NCBI GenBank assembly: GCA_965649825.1
Contig: OZ287705.1
Location: 984,865 to 1,048,864 of the forward strand
Source of the DNA: Penicillus capitatus
Lineage: Eukaryota; Chlorophyta
DNA: 64,000 bases
Reading direction: 5' to 3'
The notes beneath the pieces are model-generated. The model saw only the letters and a program-made list of their open reading frames with translations. It made no database searches and was not told the DNA's origin. Each line of letters starts with the position of its first letter. Position 1 is the stretch's first letter. A program made the position numbers and the translations under genes. Below are positions 37,265 to 49,575 of this stretch, in pieces.

Positions 37265-39505
37265 TCATGTCTGTGATTGATAGAGGTCAGTAATGATTGT
37301 TTGATACTTTCGCTTCAATTGAGGTCTCTTTAGCTTAAACGTGGGCGTCAATAGATCGTTGTCCACACTGAACTGTTCACTTTCTAGTGCCAGTTTCTTC
37401 ACCTTCTCAAACCTAAAGCCCATAGCCATCGCATCATCGACATGCGATGGGATGGAGGTGAGGTAACAGACCCTTTGAGTTTCTTCTCTTCGGCCTTCCC
37501 AGCGAGAATGGTGTGCATCTCTTCCACCAGTTCGGCATCTTTACACAGGGCAGCGTAATCGTAGGTCTTGCCCTTTGTCGCAGCCCACTGCTGAACAAAT
37601 GCCTCAGTCGGGACCACGATAGCAACAAGGAAATTCTGGAAGGAATCTCCGTGCACCCAGATCTGCTCAATAGCTGTCGAGTCCTTATACGCCCCTTCCA
37701 CTTTCTCCACGGCAACATACTCTCCTTGTGAAAGCTTCAAGATGTTCTTTTTTCGATCGACGAGCTTCAGAGCACCTTCCGGTGTGATCATACCCACATC
37801 CCCTACGACACGAAGCTGCATAGGCATTGAATGAGATGTCACGTCTTGCCTGTGTGGAACCAGCCATCAGCATCCAGCACTTCGTCCGTGAGATTCTGTT
37901 GTTTGTAGTATCCACTGAAAGATGACGTAGCCTTGATACAGACTTCGCCAGTTGGTGGGTTGGCATTGACATCATAGTTCATATCGGGGACAGATTCCAG
38001 GCAAAACTGCACGAGGGGAAAGGGTGGGCCGACGGTTCCGTTCATGGTCGGATCGTCCGGCAGAGAAACGAACGAACCGGCACAGGTCTCTGTCAGACCG
38101 TATCCTTGCACAACGTCTGTGCAGAAGCAGACTTTGAGAAACTCCTCTGTGTGTGGAGCAATGGGAGCGCCGCCGGAAATGATCAAACGCACATTGCCTC
38201 CAAGTCTCTCCTTTACTTTGCTGAAGACCAGTTTGTCGAAGAAGGGACTCGCCTGGACATACCATTCCTTCTTATTTTGTCACTATGGTCGCATTCGTGT
38301 GGCACCTTAGCTTGGGGGATTCCGTCCTTGAGTGCCTGAGATTTTCGGTTGAATCCCCACTTGAAGAGAAACTTCTTTAGGAAGCTGGCATTCTCCACAC
38401 CATGCATCACACGCGTGTAAATACGATCGAAAACGCGAGGGACTCCGATGAAGAGCGTTGGCTTCAGCTCCGCAATGTCCATCACGAGCTTCTGAATCTC
38501 TCCCTGACACAGCAGTCTCTTATATGAAGCTACGAGGAAGTTAACCTCTCCGGCTCACCTGCCAGTATCCAATGGAAGCTCCAAGCTCGATCATCAACTC
38601 CTCGCCCATTCGATCGAAGATGTGAGCAAGGGGCAGATAAGATATATAGCGATCTCCTGGCCCTTGTGGACAGACCGAATCCACAAAAACCTTCATTGAC
38701 CGCACACCGGATGCCACCGCCTTATGTGTGAGCACCACTCCTTTCGGATCACCTAATCTCCAGAAGAGTGAGATCATCAAGAGAAGCATCACACTATCTC
38801 ACCTGTCGTTCCGCTTGTGTACATGATCGTGCAGATGTCTGCGGCGTTCGGCGGATCTGCTGGAACGATTTTTCCTTCGCCCATTTTACTGAATGCCTCA
38901 AAAGAGTGCACGTTCACATTCTCTTCTTGGATGCCACGGATCGACTCTTCATCTTCTTTCCCCCAATAGACAACATTACGGACGTTTGCCTTCATCTTCG
39001 CCATTGCTTTCTGAAGCTTCGTCAGATGAACCCCGTCCGCAAAAATAATGTTCGTTTCTGAGTGATTGACAATAAATTCGACAGCATCTTCGCCAAAGGT
39101 GTCGTAAATGGGCACACAGACGAAGCTCATGCGATTACATGCTTGCATCGCCAACATCCACTCGCGACAGTTGACACCGAAGACGCCAACCTTGGCACCA
39201 CGCTTAACGCCGGCGGCATTCATCGCTGAGGCGATTTTCTCAACGCGCTGTGCCGTTTCGTTATAGCTCCAGAATTGATACGGGCCAGCTTCGCCATCCT
39301 CGCCGATTTTTCGTGCACCCAGACAATCTAAGTCGCCATACTTTTCGACCGCGGTCACGAAGATGCGGTATAACGTCCCTTCGTCCTCCGTCACTGGCGT
39401 CGTTTTGAGAAACTGAGTGGCGGCATAGACGGGCGAACGCGATGGGCGCCCTTCGACCGCACGTGCTTCCTCGACCACACTTAACAACTTATACTGAGGA
39501 GCCAT
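37265..39505 (-). CDS. Long-chain acyl-CoA synthetase (AMP-forming)
   Basis: From ATG 39505 (MAPQYKLLSVVEEA) the exons carry the acyl-adenylate-forming motifs. They are ICTIMYTSGTTG joined over an intron to DPKGVVLTHKA, PLAHIFDRMGEE, LFIGVPRVFDRIYTRV, RLIISGGAPIAPHTEEFL, VQGYGLTETCAG, and [41 protein letters not shown]. The C-terminus is LKRPQLKRKYQTIITDLY. The enzyme activates long-chain fatty acids with ATP and CoA at internal membranes. Introns include 38753-38802 and a GC-AG intron at 37803-37849. No peroxisomal SKL-type end is seen (ends YQSQT). It is adjacent to the desaturase, which uses the same substrate pool. Confidence 0.93.
37803..37849 (-). other. GC-AG intron in the acyl-CoA synthetase gene (47 bases)
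   Basis: Transcript sense ACAG|GCAAGACG...GTCGTAG|GG. Removal restores HTGDVGM, an invariant motif of the family, so the GC donor is secure. Confidence 0.85.
38753..38802 (-). other. Acyl-CoA synthetase intron with pairing 5' end and branch region
   Basis: Begins GTGAGAT and contains ATCTCAC (then TCTTCTGG...TTAG) near its 3' end. The two seven-base words are exact reverse complements. The splice restores TSGTTGDPKG. Confidence 0.8.
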
Positions 39506-39636
39506 GACTTCAACGTTTGACACGACGTTAAGATCTCAAACGGAACACCACGAATCATTGCCGAGCGAACGAACACACATTTTAGCGGATAGATGCTCGT
39601 TCATGCGTTTGATCTCACCGTCGTTGTCGTCGTACT
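39506..39636. promoter_or_regulatory. Divergent promoter region acyl-CoA synthetase/SNF2
   Basis: About 131 bases between opposite start codons; no distinct core element seen. Confidence 0.35.
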
Positions 39637-42600
39637 ATGAGCTTCCGTCCACCACGTGGTCAGGTACTGTTGTTCCTCTGTGTTTCTGTTCGATGGCGAT
39701 GGTGTCGTTGTTTGTGTAGGAGCGTGGGATTCCGATTGTTTCTTCGGCCGTTGTTCAGTCGCCTTTGAGTGGTGCCACATTTGCGGGGAGCTATCCACCC
39801 GCGCCGCAACTTGTCTCGCGCTATCCGCCAAACTATGGACAACAGAGTTATGCGCATCCCTTGACGACATTCCCGGAAGATTCCCGGCGACCTGTCACAT
39901 CACAGAGCAGCTACCCACGCCTGCCTCCGAGACTGCACCACCCAATACTCCCAACACAGCAGGCGAGCATTCATGACCATCCGTCATTCAGAATTGATGT
40001 GACGTTGCTCGGTTTAGGCTCTTCTGTCGCAGCGACAACAGCCTGAACTTCAGCTGAATTTGCAGGAGGCAGTGGGACCTGGTGTGATGCCTGGTGATGT
40101 GACAGCTACCAGTATTGGTCGGCCTCCTGTGCCAGTTGTGAAGCGGCCTCCTCAGATACCGCCCGTTCTGCAGTCACCCATCGGTTTTACACCAGATCAG
40201 CTGACGGTCCTGCGTCAACAGATTCTCGTCTTTCGTCGAATGAAGAAGGGAGACTACGCCATTGAGCAAAAAGTACTGGATCAGACAAAGCCACTTCCCC
40301 TGTCACACCCAACTGGCCGAGTTCAGTCCATGAGTCATAACGATGATGTGACAGGTGGTTGTGTAGAACGAAGAATCAAACGGATCTTCGATTAACAAAG
40401 ATGTCGCGCTCTTTCGTCTGGATCACGGTCACGAAGGCGCTCTCGCCCTAAGAATGAACGCCGCTATGCTGTTGAGACGTGAATACCATGAACGCATGAC
40501 TCAACGCCTGACCGAAGAGATCTGGAAAGTCAGAGACGTCCATTCCATCATGTACGATGCCATCCACGTGTGATGTGACTAGATCGAGCAAGCATTGAAG
40601 GGACCGACACAACCAGGGTTCCCCCCACGTGGATGCAGAGGATCGTCCTCGAGCATTCCTTACAGAGGCGAACTCATGACGCGTTTGCGAAAGCTGAAGC
40701 TCTGGGCGTTGCAAAAAAGGATGAGACGAGAAGTGGAAGAGAATCAGATGGAAGTGATGAAACTCAATGACCGAACGTACCGAAGATTTGTACGCGACTG
40801 TAATCGAACGCGCTTCGAGATGTTCAAAGCTGGAGAGAAGGCGAAATCGGATCGTGCACAGGAGCGAGCTCAAGCAGCAAAGCGCATGAAGGTCTGCGCA
40901 CGCATTGCTCAAGGTGTTCTGATCTTTTTTCTCACTCTTAGATGTCACTCTTTGATCGTGCATCTACCTTTCGAGATTTTCGCACGCTGCATAATAAAGG
41001 CGTTTTGAGAATCCATGAACGACAGGCACGAACACATCACAAGCAGAAAGATGACGATCAGCAGCGGAGAATGGAAGCGCTGAAGGCCAATGATTTTGAA
41101 GCCTATCAGGAACTCTTGCTCCAGCAACAGCAATCCTCTTCTGGTCCTAAAGACGCCGGAGATCGTTATGAGGAGATTTCGCGTTTTCTGACGGGCACTG
41201 AAGAGTATCTGAACAGATTGGCTGCCAAGGTCGCATCGGTGAAGATATCGCAAGAGGCGTCCGAGGCAGCCGCCAAGGCCATTTCGGAAGCCAGAGCTCA
41301 AGGACTGTCAGAAGAGGAGGTCCAGATTGCAGCTAGAGAGGCTGCGCAGGAAGTTGCCTCGACAACAGAACTGACGAAACGGTCACTCAATTTTGGAGAA
41401 GATGCGCAGAGTCGTTACTACTCCTTGGCACATTCGGTGGATGAAGAGATCCGTCGAGAGCCATCTTATCTCAATCCTCCAACAGGGGCATTTCTACGAC
41501 CCTATCAGATCGTGGGCCTTCAGTGGATGGTCTCACTCTACAATAATCGCCTGAACGGCATCTTGGCAGACGAAATGGGATTGGGCAAGACCGTCCAAGT
41601 CATGGCACTCATTGCTTATCTGATGGAGCACAAGAGTGACTATGGACCGCATCTCATTATCGTTCCCAATGCAGTGATGGTTAATTGGAAGGCAGAGTTC
41701 ATGCAATGGCTGCCGAATCTGAGGGTCGTTTACTACGTCGGGCAGAAAGAAGAACGAAGCAAGAAGTACCATCAAGAAGTGCAAGCCATGCAATTCAATG
41801 TCTTGGTGACCACCTACGAGTTCATCATGAGAGATCGAGCAAAGCTCTGTCGTGTTCAATGGCATTACATTGTGATTGACGAGGCACAGAGAATGAAAGA
41901 TCGTCAGAGTAAACTGGCCCAAGATCTCAACCGATTCTCCGCCATGCGTCGTCTGCTGCTCACTGGAACGCCTTTGCAGAACGATCTGCAGGAGCTCTGG
42001 AGTTTACTCAATCTTCTTCTGCCCGAAGTCTTTGACGACAGAAAAGGCTTTACCGAGTGGTTTGGTGAGGCATTGGGCGGAACGAGTGTAGCAGATGACA
42101 AGACGCGGCAAGATCAGACGGAGTGGTTAGAGAAGGAGAAACGTGTGGTCGTCATTCATCGACTGCATCAGATCTTGGAGCCGTTCATGTTGAGACGACA
42201 GGTTCAAGACGTCGAACGCAAGCTTCCAAACAAAGTCTGTTCATGCCATGCAAAAGTGTGACCAGAGATCATCACACAATGGATGTTTGCTTGTTAGATA
42301 CCAGTGGTGCTCAAAGTGGCAATGACTCCCTATCAAAGCCGAGTGTACAATTGGGTGAAGGCCACAGGGACACTGCGTCTGGATCCTCAGGGTCCTATGT
42401 ACGGCCAGAGACGTCATCCCTTTGCTCCGTTGAATAACAAAGTCATGGAATTGCGCAAAGTCTGCAACCATCCCTTACTCAGCTACGCACACCAAGAATA
42501 CACACTGGAGTCCCTCGTCCGGCAGTGTGGCAAACTGAGTCTACTCGACCGGATTCTGATCAAGCTTTACAAAGCGGGACATCGTGTTCTGCTGTTTTCC

Positions 42601-44086
42601 ACCATGACAAAGCTTCTGGACTTGATGGAGATATACATGAAGTGGAGACGGATGGATGACGGAAGGATGTTTAACTACAGGCGCATTGATGGAGGTTATA
42701 TGCGGTTCGCATTGTGGATGATGCTTCTATGGAATGGAAATGTGATTCAGGGACATCTCTAGAAGAACGTGAGGTGGCGATCCGCGACTTCAATCAACCG
42801 GGATCCGATGTTTTCCTGTTCCTCCTGAGCATTCGAGCTGCCGGTAGGGGACTCAATCTGCAAACGGCTGATACGGTGATCATCTTCGACCCGGATGCCA
42901 ATCCCAAGAACGAAGAACAGGTCCTGTCACATCATGTCACGTCACGTCGGATCCATGCTCGCCCTACAGGCAGTGGCACGTGCTTATCGAATCGGCCAGA
43001 CAAAAGATGTGCTGGTCATTTACCTCGAAACTGTGGCAGATCCATTAAACTATGAAGCGCCTGTCGACGTCAGGCTCTCTCCTCTGCCCATTGCATCCTT
43101 TTTTGATGTGACGTCTCGTTGCAGACTGGCGTTTCATCGGGGAAGATGTATGTCGATTCGATCGAGAGCCTGGTGAGGAAGACGATTCAGAAACAGAAGA
43201 TCGAAATGGCAAACGAAGTCATCGATGCCGGACGGTGCTTAACCATCTCACCGACCATAGCCCTCCACCATCTCCCTTTCTGCCTAGATTCGACATGAAC
43301 ACGACAAACGCTCAGCGAAGACAGACGTTAGAAAACCTGCTGGCAGACGAAGAGCGATTCAAGGTGGCAACCAATCAAGTTCCAGAGCTCAAAGAGATCA
43401 ATCAGCTCATTTCCCGTTCCCCTCAAGAAGTGGAGCTCTTCAATGCGTTGGACGAAAGCGAATGCTGGCCGTACGATCCATTGCTGGAGTGTCCAGAGTG
43501 GATGTTCTTTGACGACGATGACATCATGGAGGCACTCAAAACAACCAGTCGCCATCACATCAAGCGAGAACTGAAGAAACGCGAAGAGGCCGGATGGACA
43601 CCTGTACGCAAACAGGTCACTGTGGATCGCACAGCCGCCAAAGCTCCAGCTGAAAATCTGCGTCTCTTATCTGTGCTTAGATGAAAAGGATGGAAACAAG
43701 TAGTTCGTTGATGGATGCGGAGTCAAAGGATCAGAGCTCCTCACTCGGAGCTGAGGCGATGGACGGGAGAACTATAGAGGACGATGAGGTCGAAGAGATT
43801 TTCACGGCAGAGAATATTAGTGTCGACGAAGCAGGTGGGTGAACAATAGCATCCATAGCATCCTTCCTTACGCACTCTATGTCAAGATTTCAAAGATGAG
43901 GGTGCAAAATTCAGAGGTCCCACAGATGCCGAGGTTCCACAGAAGCCACGATCTCGACTGGATCGTCGGCGTCGCTCAGATATGAGTGTGTTCTATCAAG
44001 CTTCCTGTCTGAAGTACCAAGAGAAAGATTCCAGATCCGGTCTCAAGATACGCATCAAGGGCTTCAAGGGCTTGAAGCGCAGCTAA
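39637..44086 (+). CDS. SNF2-family ATPase of the BRM/SMARCA2-4 type
   Basis: The start MSFRPPRGQ splices over 39664-39719 into a Pro/Gln-rich N-terminus. A QLQ domain follows (FTPDQLTVLRQQILVFRRMKKGD), then an HSA helix (REYHERMTQRLTEEIWK ... LKLWALQKRMRREVEE). The helicase core has LNGILADEMGLGKTVQ, DEAQRMKD, LLLTGTPLQNDLQELW and, in the second lobe, LLFSTMTKLLDLME, FLLSIRAAGRGLNLQTADTV and AVARAYRIGQTKDV. A SnAC-like region follows (VRKTIQKQKIEMANEVIDAGRFDMNTTN). It is the motor of a SWI/SNF nucleosome remodeller in the nucleus. I see no bromodomain; the C-terminus is short and basic. At least nine introns, with several TGATGTGAC words. The joins near 39,890-40,020 and 40,510-40,580 are uncertain. 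Confidence 0.93.
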
Positions 44087-44474
44087 GAGAATTCCTCTAC
44101 CATTCAGAATCTTAAATGAAAGAATGTTATGTGTTCTCCGGACGGTTGTAGATCTGTTTGTACAAGAGCAGGCAGAAATAACAGACAGACAGACAGTTCT
44201 GTGACGGTGTTACAACTGAGTGACGGCTCATGTACATATGCCCACCACCAAGGAAACCATTTCTTCAGCGACAACATCTCTCTTCAGGCCAATTTAGCTT
44301 TACAACCAGCTCTTATCCTCGATCAGATACACAGGCATAATATACAGCTCTCACTTACATCAACATCATAAGTTCACAGGAAGGAGCAACAAAGCTTGTG
44401 TAGGCTGCTAAGATTCTAAACACCACAGTACACGAGCTGACATATGATGTGACAGGTGATGACGGTTTACCTTG
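44087..44474. other. Convergent intergenic stretch with CAGA repeats
   Basis: Between the SNF2 and E2 stop codons. It contains a short CAGACAGACAGACAG tract near 44183-44198 and otherwise looks like 3' untranslated sequence. Confidence 0.5.
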
Positions 44475-45286
44475 TTATGAACTGTCGTTGTCTGAGCCGT
44501 CATCTGAGCTGGAAGATAAGAAGGTGTCGTCCTCATCTTCGGAGGGTGCTTTGTTGCTTGTGTCTTCAGACTTTTCAGTTTTCTTTGTCTTTGTTGATGT
44601 CTTTGACTTGCTACTGCCTTGCTTCGCATTGGAGGGATAAAACACGACGTCTTCCTCCTTAGCAAATCGCTGGACGTAATCTACACATCCATACCATCTT
44701 CGCACATACACACGGACGCCGGTAATCCCATACCTTTGACTTTTCCGTTGTACGTCTCGGGCTCTCGCATCAGCAATGAAGCGGCCTCTCCGTTCAATGG
44801 GTCAGTTGGATTGGGATATAGCAGAAGTTGAGGGAGGAACACTTCGAAGACATTTATCAGATCTAGATACCCAAGAAGAGCACATATCGCCCTCGTTCTT
44901 TGATGTGACGTGGATGGGGGCTTACCGAACATAGGGCTCCATGTTTGATTGATAACATCCAGGCAAACAGACCCAGCCCTGCACAAACATACCCTCCATA
45001 CACCAACGCGCGACCATCCACCGTCCTCTCACATTTCATCCACATTCGGATGATAGATCTTGTTGACAAATCCAATGGAGGGCGACTTGTATGGATAGCT
45101 CTCTGGCAATTCCACGTGCACTTTCCAGAACCCTCCCTCGTATGGACCTGATACACAGACACTCTCCTTATTCTGTCTCACATATCGTACGAAACGCGTT
45201 CGATTACTATCGTGGGGTCCTTGAAATAGGACATAGAATTCATTTATGTTGTCTTCCACGATTTCCACTTTCCAGTCCGTCATCAT
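44475..45286 (-). CDS. Ubiquitin-conjugating enzyme E2, UBE2H/Ubc8-like
   Basis: Exons give [11 protein letters not shown], joined over an intron to [38 protein letters not shown], then the active-site region [15 protein letters not shown] (catalytic Cys), [30 protein letters not shown] and [10 protein letters not shown]. The acidic Ser/Asp tail is typical of UBE2H. E2 enzymes carry ubiquitin from E1 to substrates; the relatives act on histones and, with the CTLH ligase, on metabolic enzymes. The ATG at 45286 (MMTDWKVEI) leaves the protein slightly short at the N-terminus, so a small upstream exon is likely. One intron holds ACGTCACATCA (44901-44911 on the plus strand as TGATGTGACGT). Confidence 0.9.
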
Positions 45287-45810
45287 CCTGCAGTCACAAC
45301 AACGTCACCTCGAGTCTCACGCCCGTCGACGTGGCGCGGCGTCGTGTTCGGAGGGTCCACCGAGACGGAGAGAAGTGCATTCGTGTGTTAATGTATGTGT
45401 TCGCGTATGTGGATGAGGGTTACAGTCGCATAACGTCCATTTGGCGTCGTTTGCTCGAGGTCGTGGAGGCAGTGGCACTCGACATCTTTGTTCCGGCTCA
45501 ACAGGGAAGAATTGACAGGCACGTCCGCGTGTGTTCGTGCACTTGCTACTCGTGAGAATCGATAAATCTCAATCCACAGCTGACGGTGAAGCCGCTCGGA
45601 AAAATGAAAATGCACGGAATATGTGCTCAATGAAGCGACAGATGATTTGGCCTCGTGATGTGACGCCTGTCGTTCTGGACCTCGTTTTTCCACTTCATCA
45701 TGCGCTGCACAACGACACTGCGTCCTTCTTTCAGAGCGTCAACGACGCATGGTTCTTTGCTCTCGCGGCGGCCACGTCCCATCACGCACAGGGAGCGTCT
45801 CTTTGGCGTG
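45287..45810. promoter_or_regulatory. Divergent region E2/unknown gene
   Basis: About 520 bases. It may contain a missing first exon of the E2 gene and an N-terminal exon of the rightward gene (a frame opens at ATG 45700), but I cannot fix splice sites. It includes GTGATGTGACG near 45656. Confidence 0.35.
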
Positions 45811-47407
45811 ATGACGGTGGCAGGCGTGGGCAGCTACATCTTCGAGGCTTTTACGCAGATCTTTTCGGTGAGCGATGATGAAGAAGTGGACTGGGAAAGA
45901 ATTTCGATGCCGTTTACGGGACGCATCACACATCACGAAGAGACACAGCTTCGTCGCCTCTATGATGTCGTGCAGGCTGTTAAAGGGTGCACCGATACCT
46001 CGGCCACGAATTTCAATCCCGATGCCAATATCGATGACGGCAGCTGCGTCTACGATCCGAAATCGGAGCCGATGGAACTGAAAAACTACTTGCAAGGTGC
46101 CCTCAACGGCGTTTTCAACAATCAGATCAAAGCAGAAGACACCGAGCCGAAATGGGTCATGACACCGTTCTCCGGCGAGATCAAAAGTCAACGGGAGATC
46201 GAAAAAATGGTTCGGCGATAAAAGTGTGAGAAGTGTGATAATTGACATGTTTTCTTCGTGTAGCTCTGGTTCGAAAAAGTGGTGAGCAAGACATTGAAGG
46301 AAGGAGACATCGAAAGCAAGCCTGAGTAGGAGATCTCCTAACGATTTTCGCCTTTGCCGATCCAACAGATGAAGAAAATTCAACGCCTTGTTCATTGTTG
46401 CCCCCTTCTCATTGTTTCTCACTGCTGTCCCGATGTCAATCCGAAGCTAACGAGACGCTATCGTATGGACGAAGCCAACGTCATCGATGATGATAACATT
46501 TGCGCTATGTCGACCGCCTGGCTCCAACCCGTCATCCTGCTCGAAAAGATTCGCGATGGGTTCTTCAAACTCAACGACCGTCAGCGTCGTTTTGTCACGG
46601 ACAGGCACGTGTTCACGGACCGTCCGCTGTCACCTGAGCCTCTCGTAACGCAGTTGGGCGTTTTGGAATGATGTCGAATGTCCAAAGACATTGCAGAATG
46701 TTTATTCGGATGCCTATCGTATACGGACATTTGCGTGTCTCTTTGACGACGTGGTGCCGGAGGCACCCCTCCTCGAACAGAGGCCCCTTGTGGCCATACA
46801 GCTGACGTTTGAGAGCGTCGAAGATCCGACAGAAGTGGTCGTTGCGCCCGTCAATGGGGTTAAACCACCGCAGAAGGAATGGACTTATAAACTCGAGCTC
46901 GAACCTGGGAAGACGCTCGTTGGCATGCGACAGTACAGTGGGTCCGGTGGTCTGGTGGTCAAGACAAGTGCCGGCGAAGTACACCTCGCATTCTCACTCT
47001 TTGAATAGTCTCCAAAAGTGTGATAGGTGATCGATATGAGAACGGGCGAGGAGATGACAGGTATGGATGTCTGGACATTGCCTCCGGGATTTCGAATCTA
47101 TGGATTTCACGGAGCCTTCTACCGTTCGATTCTTTTCTTGGGTCCCGTTTTCAAAGCCATGGAGTTGAATCAATGGGATCAGTCTCTGTACAGAGAGTTA
47201 CCTAAAAAATTCAAGATGGCTTTTCAGATGATGGTGCTGATGAAGCATCGCCATCGACATCAACATGTCGCCGACCCACCCCCCTTTGACTTCTGGCAAC
47301 TGCCCGAAGTAGTTTGGGACAAAATTGTCCATATGTTGCTCTACGAGACGTATTATGATATGGACGAATATGTGTTCTTCAAAGGCATTGACAGATTTTA
47401 TGCCTAG
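45811..47407 (+). CDS. Unknown multi-exon protein with DDGSC-type Cys motif and possible lectin-like domain
   Basis: The first exon has a short hydrophobic run (MTVAGVGSYIFEAFTQIF) and the motif GCTDTSATNFNPDANIDDGSCVYD. That motif resembles a calcium-binding Cys-bounded loop seen repeatedly in surface proteins of diverse organisms. Later exons read RTFACLFDDVVPEAP, WTYKLELEPGKTLVGMRQYSG, and after a 48-base intron VIDMRTGEEMTGMDVWTLPPGFRIYGFHGAFYRSILFLGP. The last part resembles the glycine-rich strands of jacalin-like lectins (lP.G.kI.GFhG...), but this is weak. Exon joins between 46,220 and 46,690 are unresolved. An upstream ATG at 45700 is possible. No function is assigned. Confidence 0.5.
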
Positions 47408-47790
47408 TCTAAAGTCTGATGTCCTTTCCAGTTGGAAAGACGACGTCATTCTTTGAGGATCGTGATAGTGGAGGTGCATTGTTGTGGTGGTATAGGATTG
47501 TTACATCCTAACGAGCGACAAATGTTGGCCAAACCCTTTCGCCATCTATGTCTGGGTGGGCATCATTATGTCATTATCGAACATTCCACACACATTCACA
47601 ATGCAGTTAATCCCACCGTGGACGCTATCGACCGCCAGCTATGAAATGCGTCGACCATATAGCAAAGAATGTTTCAGATAGCGGTAAACAAACTGAGAGA
47701 AAGAAAGAGACGACATATGAAAACCAAATGTCCATTCCCGCTACAGAAATGGATGAAACAAAACGATTTCTCCGCTGCCATTTGCGAGCG
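47408..47790. other. Convergent intergenic stretch
   Basis: Between the stops of the unknown gene and the CLC gene. Short frames only; nothing recognisable. Confidence 0.5.
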
Positions 47791-49575
47791 TCAGCCCAAA
47801 TCTGTCGAACTACTGGCACCATTGGTCATCATTTCTGTCCTTATTTCACGATTAAACGCTTCAGATTCCGAATAGAAACGGTGCAATGTACTAGCCGGAA
47901 TTGTGGACCCTTCTCTCGACAGAAGAGGCAGGTACGGTTTCCCCTGATGATTCACAACGGGTTGTTCGACCACAGCTTCGATCGTCAAGAGATCCGATCG
48001 GTATTGTTGCGTTTTGATAAACTCAAACGGCATGGTGATAAAAAAAGATATCAGCGCCGTGCACAGGATAGGAGGCAGTATTTCCAGATGACCAGAGAGT
48101 GATGTGAGAATGAGGCTCGTTGCAAAAGGGGTACGGGTGATGGAGGCGTTCAGTCCAGCGGCACCGGCCATAGTCATGAGAGCAATGGACTGATCGGAAA
48201 GGACTGGAAAGTGGGGAATGCTCAAAACGGCACGAGCAAAAGCGGAACCGGCAAACATGAGAGGAAAAATGAATCCGCCTCGAAGGCCAGACAGAACGGT
48301 AATGCTGATCGCTGCGAGTTTGAAAATACCGATCAAGAGAAAGAGCCATCCTTCGTACTGACCTCCGCGCATAAGCTCTAGTCCCCAGACACCTCCTTGT
48401 GGCCAAACATGTGTCAAAGCATGGGACGAGTTGGCCATGTTGCTGATCTCGAATTCCGACCAGAAAAGCGTCGGTGGTAAGAGAAGTCCAATCAGACCGA
48501 TCAGAAGTCCTCCAACGAATCCTGATTTGACAGGCGTTCGATGTTCCTACGATGCGACGTGTGAGAAAAAGAGTGACCTCACTCACTGTTTCGGTACTTG
48601 AAGGTTTGCTGCGAGCAGCATTTTGTTGATCAATCGATGTTGTTTGATGAAGAAAATCGCGACGACTGCCATGACGATGCCCATAACGATGCAAGCAAAA
48701 AAATGCTGCAGTTCTGTCTCTGTCGTCCCATTCTCTGCAAATTCCCAGATGGGACCAAACTTGAGTCCCAATAATCCTCTGAACACCAACAGTGTCACCA
48801 TTCCTGCGCTCACGCCAAAGGGCAACGCTTCGAAGAACTGCAGTCCTGTGCGATGGGCAACTTCAAAAGCAAAGAGCGCTCCACCTAATCCGACACCAAA
48901 GAAAGCAGCCAGTCCAGAAGCCATTCCAATCAGGGTACAGTCGCGCAGCAGTCGTCCTCTGTGTCCCAGGACCTTTTGTGAAATCCACCCCGTCGTCGAG
49001 GCACACATAGCCAGCAGTGGTGCTTCTGGTCCCAGACTGCCACCGGAAACGATGGTGCAGATAGAACAGAAAAACATCGATTTCAATTGCTGAATCGGAA
49101 CCGCCTCCATCTTATGCACATGACCCACGGTGTTCGGTAGGTCTCCCGGAAATCCCATGTACTTCTGGATCAGTCCAGCGCACGTTGCGAAGAAGGTCGT
49201 GAAGAAGAGGATATTGAGCCAGGCGACGTCTTTCAGCGATACCGACAACTTCTTGGCAATTTCTTCGAGGAGAGGTCGGGAGACGGAGGTCGACAGCGTC
49301 GGCAGGTCCATCATCCATTCCTCGAACCATCCATGAGGCTCTTCACCCTTCGTACCCCAAACCAGTTGTAAGGCAGTTTGGAAGCTTGCGTTATAGAACG
49401 CCGCGAGGAGTCCAGTTACGCAGCCGAAGAAAATGGTGACGAAGAGATAGGTTCGGAGCGTCGGCTGTCCAAAACGATGACGTAGCCAGATGGACAGGTC
49501 GTCCATACATACATCGTTGCTGTCATAGAGCAGCGGGATTTCGACGGACGCGCTTCGTTGAGTTCTCGACTGCAT
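47791..49575 (-). CDS. CLC-family chloride channel/transporter
   Basis: From ATG 49575 the first exon has several membrane helices (TYLFVTIFFGCVTGLLAAFY) and the CLC selectivity motif IVSGGSLGPEAPLLAM, whose Glu is the gating residue. GVGLGGALFAFEVAHR follows. A 51-base intron joins it to VKSGFVGGLLIGLIGLLLPP, LSGLRGGFIFPLMFAGSAF (the GGxFxP motif) and GAAGLNASITRTPFATSLIL. CLC proteins form dimers moving chloride, with or without proton exchange; the gating Glu fits either. The C-terminal tail is short and lacks CBS domains, closer to the bacterial build than to animal channels. The intron begins GTACCG and contains GTGAGTGAGGTCACTC. Confidence 0.93.

Noticed and set aside
40560-40578. A 15-base intron GTGTGATGTGACTAG in the SNF2 gene, which would rival the shortest introns known
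   Set aside because: The frame also allows a 45- or 54-base intron with upstream in-frame GT donors, in line with other introns here.
40560-40600. Stop codon reassignment suggested by in-frame TGA and TAG inside genes
   Set aside because: All such stops fall inside GT-AG introns, and TAA, TAG and TGA all serve as normal ends elsewhere in the window.
44183-44198. CAGA tetranucleotide run as a possible CRISPR or satellite
   Set aside because: Only about four units, in a 3' region; no spacers or longer array.
47500-48102. Plus frames at the end of the CLC gene
   Set aside because: They read against the conserved CLC exon and have no recognisable features.
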